NCBI GenBank assembly: GCA_030692355.1
Contig: JAUYCF010000007.1
Span: forward strand, 1-38,221
Origin: Thiobacillus sp.
GTDB lineage: Bacteria > Pseudomonadota > Gammaproteobacteria > Burkholderiales > Thiobacillaceae
DNA: 38,221 bases
Reading direction: 5' to 3'
A program made the position numbers and the translations under genes. Under the pieces are notes generated by a model, which saw only the letters and a list, made by a program, of their open reading frames with translations, was not told where the DNA came from and did no database searches. Below are positions 34,186-38,221 of this stretch, one piece after another. Each line of letters begins with the position of its first letter. Positions within the stretch are counted from its first letter, which is position 1.

Positions 34186-35360
34186 AAGTGCTGCTGGTAT
34201 GGGAACTCGGCGGCCAGCTCGGTCACTTTGGAACCTTGCTGCCCATTGCGGATGCATTGGCGGCCGATGGCCATGAAGTCGCATTCGCACTCAGGGACCT
34301 GAGCCATGCCCATCCCCTGATCGGCGAGCGGTATCCGTATTTCCAGGCGCCGCTTCGAATCGATGCAAAACAAGCCGCACGCCGCTACGATTCCTTTGCC
34401 GATATTCTGCTCCATGCCGGTTTCGATCATCCGGACACCCTGAGCGGGCTGGTTTCGGCCTGGCGTGCTCTCTATGCGCAACTGCAACCCGATTGGGTCA
34501 TTTACGACCACGCCCCGGTTGCCTTGTTTGCCGCATGTGGACTGCCCTTCAAGAAAACATGCGTGAGTACCGGATTTTCGATCCCGCCGGGCGGCGAGGC
34601 TTTCCCGCGCTTTCGCCATTGGCAGCCAGACACCGAAAGCGATCAGGCACACCGCCGGCACAGCCATCAGTTGGCCATGGCCAATGGCAACCTGGCGGCC
34701 CAGCGACTGGGAATGCCCGCACTGGAATATCTGCCGGAAATCTTCGGGCAAGCGGCGCAGAAACTCACCACCTTGCCACCATTGGACCACTATCCATCAC
34801 GCGCGGCCGGTGAATACATCGGCCCCATCGGCGGCCTCGGACAAGGCAAATCCTTTGGAAAGGCAGACCATGAGCGCTGGATATTCTGCTACCTCTGGGC
34901 GCGTCATCGCGGCAGCCTTGATCTACTCAAAGCACTAGCCGATGTGCCGGATTTCAAAACCCTTGCCGTCGTCCCCGACCTCCCCGGCCACCTCCCCGCC
35001 CAACAACACTACAAGAACCTGACGATCACCCGTCAGCCGATTGACCTCAACACCCTGTCGCGCTGGGCAGAGTTGATCGTATGCAATGCCAACCACGGCA
35101 CCCTTGCTCTGGCGTCCAGCCAGGGCGTCCCTTCGGCAAATTCACCCGTCACCCTGGAACAAACCATGCTGGCCAAAAGAATCGAAGCGGCCAATGCCGG
35201 CATCACGCTTGCAAGAGGGGCAACCCCCAGCGACGTGGCTCGACAAATAGCCGACGCCATCAGCCAGCAAACCGGCAAGGCAGGCGCACGCCGCATCCAG
35301 GCCACGCACCAAACTTCGGTATTTAAAAGTCAGGACGCATTGTTGGCGGCACTCCTATAA
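34182..35360 (+). CDS. GT-B glycosyltransferase (UGT/MGT-like)
   Basis: 392 residues from ATG 34182 (ATGA overlap with the ligase stop); an upstream GTG in frame lies inside the ligase gene. The N-terminal domain opens MKVLLVWELGGQLGHFGTLL...ALAADGHEVAFALRD, the UGT fold with a glycine-rich loop. The C-terminal donor domain has NANHGTLALASSQGVPSANS...EQTMLAKRIEAANAGI, corresponding to the HGGxGT/GVP/DQ motif of the family, although HGG has become NHG. Such enzymes transfer sugars to small molecules, lipids or peptides. Coupling to the ligase suggests they act in one pathway. No signal peptide; cytoplasmic. Confidence 0.8.
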   Translation: MKVLLVWELGGQLGHFGTLLPIADALAADGHEVAFALRDLSHAHPLIGERYPYFQAPLRIDAKQAARRYDSFADILLHAGFDHPDTLSGLVSAWRALYAQLQPDWVIYDHAPVALFAACGLPFKKTCVSTGFSIPPGGEAFPRFRHWQPDTESDQAHRRHSHQLAMANGNLAAQRLGMPALEYLPEIFGQAAQKLTTLPPLDHYPSRAAGEYIGPIGGLGQGKSFGKADHERWIFCYLWARHRGSLDLLKALADVPDFKTLAVVPDLPGHLPAQQHYKNLTITRQPIDLNTLSRWAELIVCNANHGTLALASSQGVPSANSPVTLEQTMLAKRIEAANAGITLARGATPSDVARQIADAISQQTGKAGARRIQATHQTSVFKSQDALLAALL

Positions 35361-35861
35361 CGCCGGGATAAATCCGCCGACGCGATTTGGCTCAAGCGAG
35401 CCCCGCGCAACACTTTCAACGCATCATTTACCCCATTCGCCGCGCAGTGAGAAATATAATTTACTTATAAAACAAGTGGTTGCCTCAAACTACAACTAAA
35501 GTTGTATAGACAAACCCAAAGCCCTCCCCGCACAGTCCGAAAAGGCCCGGGCGCAACACTCGGGGATCAAAAAAACAGGGGGAGGAATCATGTATCGCAC
35601 GCACATTCAGTGCGCGGACGTAGGGCGGGCGGCTTAGCCGAAACCAGCGCCTTTGTCTGCTGCAGGCAGCGCCGGGCAGGGCGCGACGCGTGGCGATCGG
35701 ACGGGCGCATTGCCGGAGATGAAGCTGCAATGGCGATCCGGTGTGCACCTGAAATCGAGTGGCCCCACTTTTTTGAAAACCATGGTCTGTCCACGCGTGC
35801 GCATTCTGCCCGGTGGCACCACTCAGAGAAATGTGGTTTTGCAAGACTTGACCCCGTTGGC
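35361..35861. other. Non-coding/degraded stretch upstream of the lipase remnant
   Basis: About 500 bp. The first 140 bp are AT-rich, including a perfect TATAAT (35455-35460) without a good -35, and TATAAA (35466-35471). The rest is GC-rich and open in several frames, but none looks like a real protein. It may be eroded coding DNA of a lost lipase copy or an old insertion. No terminal repeats found. Confidence 0.4.
35492..35505. promoter_or_regulatory. Perfect 14-bp palindrome, possible operator
   Basis: ACAACT-AA-AGTTGT, a perfect inverted repeat 32 bp downstream of the TATAAT. Short and unproven; chance occurrence possible. Confidence 0.25.
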
Positions 35862-35945
35862 GACATGTTCGCCAACGCCGATGAGAGCAAAGCCTTCATG
35901 GTCGGCGGCATCGGCGATGACAACGAACGGAGGCTGGCGGCATGA
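35862..35945 (+). pseudogene. Remnant of a second RTX-lipase gene
   Basis: 55 nt (35862-35916) repeat the lipase gene at 37754-37808 with one mismatch, giving MFANADESKAFMVGGIG against MFAYADESKAFMVGGIG. After this the similarity ends abruptly (DDNERRLAA, stop), just where the RTX repeats would start. The frame is open back to 35502 but upstream codons do not resemble the lipase. Its TGA overlaps the lipoprotein ATG (ATGA), and its last codons supply the GGAGG ribosome binding site of that gene. This is the trace of a recombined or decayed toxin copy. Confidence 0.75.
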
Positions 35946-36535
35946 AGAAGAGGACAACGATGAAGCTCTGGGCAATTGCGATTTCACTGATGATTCTGGG
36001 GGGCGGCATGAGCGCATGCGCAGGAGGCTCGGCAAAGTGGAAGGAAGAGGTTCAATTGAGCGATGGTCGAATCATCGTCATTGAACGGGAGATGATTACG
36101 GAAGGGGGCGGTGACGAATGGGCGTCAAACCGGGGTGGTTTCAAGCCCAAAGAATATCGCATTCGATTTCCCAATCTGGATGGATCGGGGAAAGTCGCCG
36201 AGTGGCGATCAATAAAAGAAACACGCACCTGGCCTGAAAAACCGTTAGTCCTCGATATTGAAAACACTTTCCCCGTCGTGTTTTCTACTGTGAGTAGTGC
36301 AGGAGGTGGATACATTTACTCCAAATACGTCTTTCAAAATAACGTGTGGATCGAAGAACAATTGCCCGAGAAATTTCCGCAACGCGCCACAAATCTGTTG
36401 GTCTTCAAAATCGGATATTTAAAAGAAGGGGAATTTGTCACGCTGAAGACAAAGCACGAAATGGACTCAGACGATATGCGCGGCAATCGTGGATTCGCGC
36501 AAGTCGGTCCGACTCGAACACGCCGAGCCGATTAG
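35942..36535 (+). CDS. Lipoprotein, candidate immunity protein of the RTX lipase
   Basis: 197 residues. Signal MKLWAIAISLMILGGGMSAC with a lipobox-like MSAC (Cys26), so it is probably lipidated and exported. The mature part is beta-rich and hydrophilic (VQLSDGRIIVIEREMI, KEYRIRFPNL, VFKIGYLKEGEFVTLKTK); no family recognised. GGAGG lies 8 nt before ATG 35942; ATG 35960 also has AGGA at 5 nt. GC is lower than in the core genes. It sits directly after the lipase remnant and 36 bp before the intact lipase gene. A periplasmic lipoprotein next to a secreted lipase is the pattern of toxin/immunity pairs; this is an inference. Confidence 0.7.
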   Translation: MKKRTTMKLWAIAISLMILGGGMSACAGGSAKWKEEVQLSDGRIIVIEREMITEGGGDEWASNRGGFKPKEYRIRFPNLDGSGKVAEWRSIKETRTWPEKPLVLDIENTFPVVFSTVSSAGGGYIYSKYVFQNNVWIEEQLPEKFPQRATNLLVFKIGYLKEGEFVTLKTKHEMDSDDMRGNRGFAQVGPTRTRRAD

Positions 36536-36571
36536 AAACTTCGTACCCTCGAACTTCATTGGAGAACTCTC

Positions 36572-38221
36572 ATGGCAACCGTATTCGAATACATGCAGCT
36601 TGCAACACGCGTCTACGCCGCATCAGAGCGCAACGTGATCGATGTTCCCGCAGGCTGGCGTCAGGTCGACTGGCAACCTGATCGCTACACGGGATTCTCT
36701 GCTGGCGTGTACATGAATGATGCGACCAATGAGATGATCATTTCCTACACCGGCACCAACAGCATGGTTGCCGATCCGCTCAGCTGGACGGCAGGGCTGG
36801 GTTTGCCAGCGCCACAGATATACGACGCCATGGCTTATTACTTTGCGTTCCGTGAAGCATATCCCACAGCCAACATCACTTTCACCGGACACTCGCTTGG
36901 AGGCGGTTTGGCTTCGCTCATGGCCGTGATGTTTGACAAGCAGGCGACCGTCTTCGATCAAGCACCCTTCCAGCCCGCTGCGGTAAACCCCGCGCTGATG
37001 CCTTCCTATGCTGCAGCCATGGCGGCGGCAGGGTACGTGGATGAGGCTTTGGTTTTATTTATCGCATCCGCAGGATTGCTTGCGCTCACCCGTGAATCAA
37101 ACGTAACGCATTACTACCTTGAAGGCGAAGTGCTCGCCCCGATCCGAGTCTCGGCCAACACACTGGTTGGAAACGATAATCCGATTGCGCTGGGAGACTC
37201 GACAGCGGACTTGATTGATCGGCATTCAATGGCCTTGATGACGGCCTTGTGGTACTCGCCTGATTTTTTAGCTGTTGCCCGGAAGATGCCGGACTTGATC
37301 ACGCAGCTCCTGGATACCAACCTGTTTGCTACGGATTCACGCAACCCAGACAAAAATGATCTGTTGCGCAGGCTGCTACGCCATCAACTTGGCGTAACGG
37401 GCGATGTGCCAGCGAATGGAATGCTTGATCGTTTTGTGGCGGACATGAATAAAGTCGCCCAGGATGGCGGCTTCAGCCTCACCAATCAGCACATCACCAA
37501 TACCCTCGTGGCCTTCGCCATGCAGATGTACTACGAGAACCCCGAAGCCGCCGTTGCGGACAAGACGCTGTTCGCCAGCGTCACCGGCGGCATCCGCTTC
37601 GATCGCACCGACGTGGCGGCAACACTCGCGGATGCCAAGGGCTGGCAGATGTATTTCCAGAACTACCTCAACACCCTCACCCTGGAAGAACACCGCATCG
37701 TCCTGCAACTCTTGCCTGCCGCCACCGACTGGTTCATCCAGGCCGGCAGCCTCGACATGTTCGCCTACGCCGATGAGAGCAAAGCCTTCATGGTCGGCGG
37801 CATCGGCGCCGACTGGATGATGGGTGGCACTCAAGCCGATCTCCTGCTGGGCAACGCAGGAGACGACCACCTGGGGGGCGGCAAAGGCAACGACACCTTG
37901 ATCGGCGGCTCGGGTTTCGATACCTACATCATCAACGCAGGCGACGGCCACGACACCCTCCTCGACAGCGATGGCTTGGGCGTGATCAACCTGGGCGGCC
38001 TCCTGGCCAAGGGTGGCGCCACGGCAGGGCTGGATCCGGCGAAGTGGCGGCAAAGCGACAACGTCTGGCAAGACCAGCAGAACGGCCTGACTTATCTGTT
38101 GGTCATGCAGGGCGATGGCAGCCAAACGCTGATGATTACCGGCCTGGATGGCAGCACGGTCGAGGTGCGGGGCTGGAGCGAGGGCGAGTTGGGCATCGTC
38201 CTCGGCGCCGGGGCGCAACAA
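36572..38221 (+). CDS. RTX-repeat lipase, candidate secreted toxin (3' end outside window)
   Basis: 550 codons, open to the right edge. GGAG lies 7 nt before ATG 36572. Residues 1-240 are a class-3-like lipase: MIISYTGTN (oxyanion region), FTGHSLGGGLASL with nucleophile Ser108, and LIDRHSMAL with candidate His218. The acid residue is not certain. Residues 240-410 are helical. From about 415 come RTX calcium-binding repeats (LLLGNAGDDHLGGGKGNDTL, IGGSGFDTYIINAGDG), followed by a beta-rich tail. No N-terminal signal peptide, as expected for type I secretion, whose genes are not seen here. Part of the sequence just before the RTX block recurs at 35862. Substrate (lipid or phospholipid) unknown. 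Confidence 0.85.
   Translation, partial: MATVFEYMQLATRVYAASERNVIDVPAGWRQVDWQPDRYTGFSAGVYMNDATNEMIISYTGTNSMVADPLSWTAGLGLPAPQIYDAMAYYFAFREAYPTANITFTGHSLGGGLASLMAVMFDKQATVFDQAPFQPAAVNPALMPSYAAAMAAAGYVDEALVLFIASAGLLALTRESNVTHYYLEGEVLAPIRVSANTLVGNDNPIALGDSTADLIDRHSMALMTALWYSPDFLAVARKMPDLITQLLDTNLFATDSRNPDKNDLLRRLLRHQLGVTGDVPANGMLDRFVADMNKVAQDGGFSLTNQHITNTLVAFAMQMYYENPEAAVADKTLFASVTGGIRFDRTDVAATLADAKGWQMYFQNYLNTLTLEEHRIVLQLLPAATDWFIQAGSLDMFAYADESKAFMVGGIGADWMMGGTQADLLLGNAGDDHLGGGKGNDTLIGGSGFDTYIINAGDGHDTLLDSDGLGVINLGGLLAKGGATAGLDPAKWRQSDNVWQDQQNGLTYLLVMQGDGSQTLMITGLDGSTVEVRGWSEGELGIVLGAGAQQ
37754..37808 (+). repeat. Intact copy of the 55-nt sequence shared with the lipase remnant
   Basis: Direct repeat of 35862-35916 with one mismatch, 1.9 kb apart. 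It encodes the segment immediately before the RTX block and marks a likely recombination site. Confidence 0.8.

Noticed and set aside
35588-35923. Minus-strand open frame across the lipase remnant
   Set aside because: Opposes the 55-nt lipase match, which fixes the coding strand; Ser/Arg-rich reverse frame.

Overview
The window reads as a GC-rich betaproteobacterial chromosome segment. The flhDC flagellar master regulator, the gene order flhB-flhA-flhF-flhG-fliA-motC-motD, an EpsD-family prolyl isomerase and a C-terminal 'KLVRDSF...KTGRPAK' DNA-binding-like domain all fit Betaproteobacteria. A Thiobacillus-like (Nitrosomonadales) organism is my best guess, from gene content only. No rRNA, tRNA, CRISPR array, phage or intact insertion sequence was seen.

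Layout. 1-7.3 kb: an unusual pyruvate kinase running off the left edge, a PAS protein, a small charged protein, a short glucan phosphorylase, a histone-H1-like/ribbon-helix-helix-like protein and an EAL-CBS-GGDEF protein of c-di-GMP metabolism. 7.6-11 kb: clpS-clpA and a periplasmic coiled-coil protein, then a gene-poor stretch with a nested palindromic MITE/REP-like element and two strong hairpins. 11.5-17.2 kb: one tight operon with an EpsD-like lipoprotein isomerase, rfbBACD (dTDP-L-rhamnose) and a bifunctional GDP-mannose pyrophosphorylase/phosphomannose isomerase, which makes surface-polysaccharide precursors. 17.4-29 kb: flagellar genes flhD, flhC, a membrane-anchored methyltransferase, motAB, then flhB-flhA-flhF-flhG-fliA-motC-motD with overlapping or nearly abutting genes. 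29.1-31.5 kb: lon.

31.5-38.2 kb is the accessory part and the most interesting. A cyanophycin-synthetase-like ATP-grasp protein (32278-34185) is translationally coupled to a GT-B glycosyltransferase (34182-35360). Divergently, about 90 bp away, lies a tiny gene (32020-32189, minus strand) with a well-formed leader (MNKKLDLDQSKLLGFKM) and a basic Gly/Lys tail (KIGAKIGKGAIFGKSDA), split by what looks like a single-base deletion in a run of five C. A 76-aa ORF follows it. I infer a peptide-modification system, with the small peptide as substrate of the ligase and possibly the glycosyltransferase. The ligase's C-terminus aligns with a Mur-ligase domain that is truncated and has lost its P-loop, so only the ATP-grasp half can be active.

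The right end holds a lipase joined to RTX repeats (36572 to the edge). Just upstream are a lipoprotein gene and, overlapping its start, a short remnant of a second copy of the lipase gene (55 nt, one mismatch). This looks like a decayed toxin/immunity-style array, with the lipoprotein as candidate immunity protein.

All functional calls come from reading motifs by eye; no database search was run.
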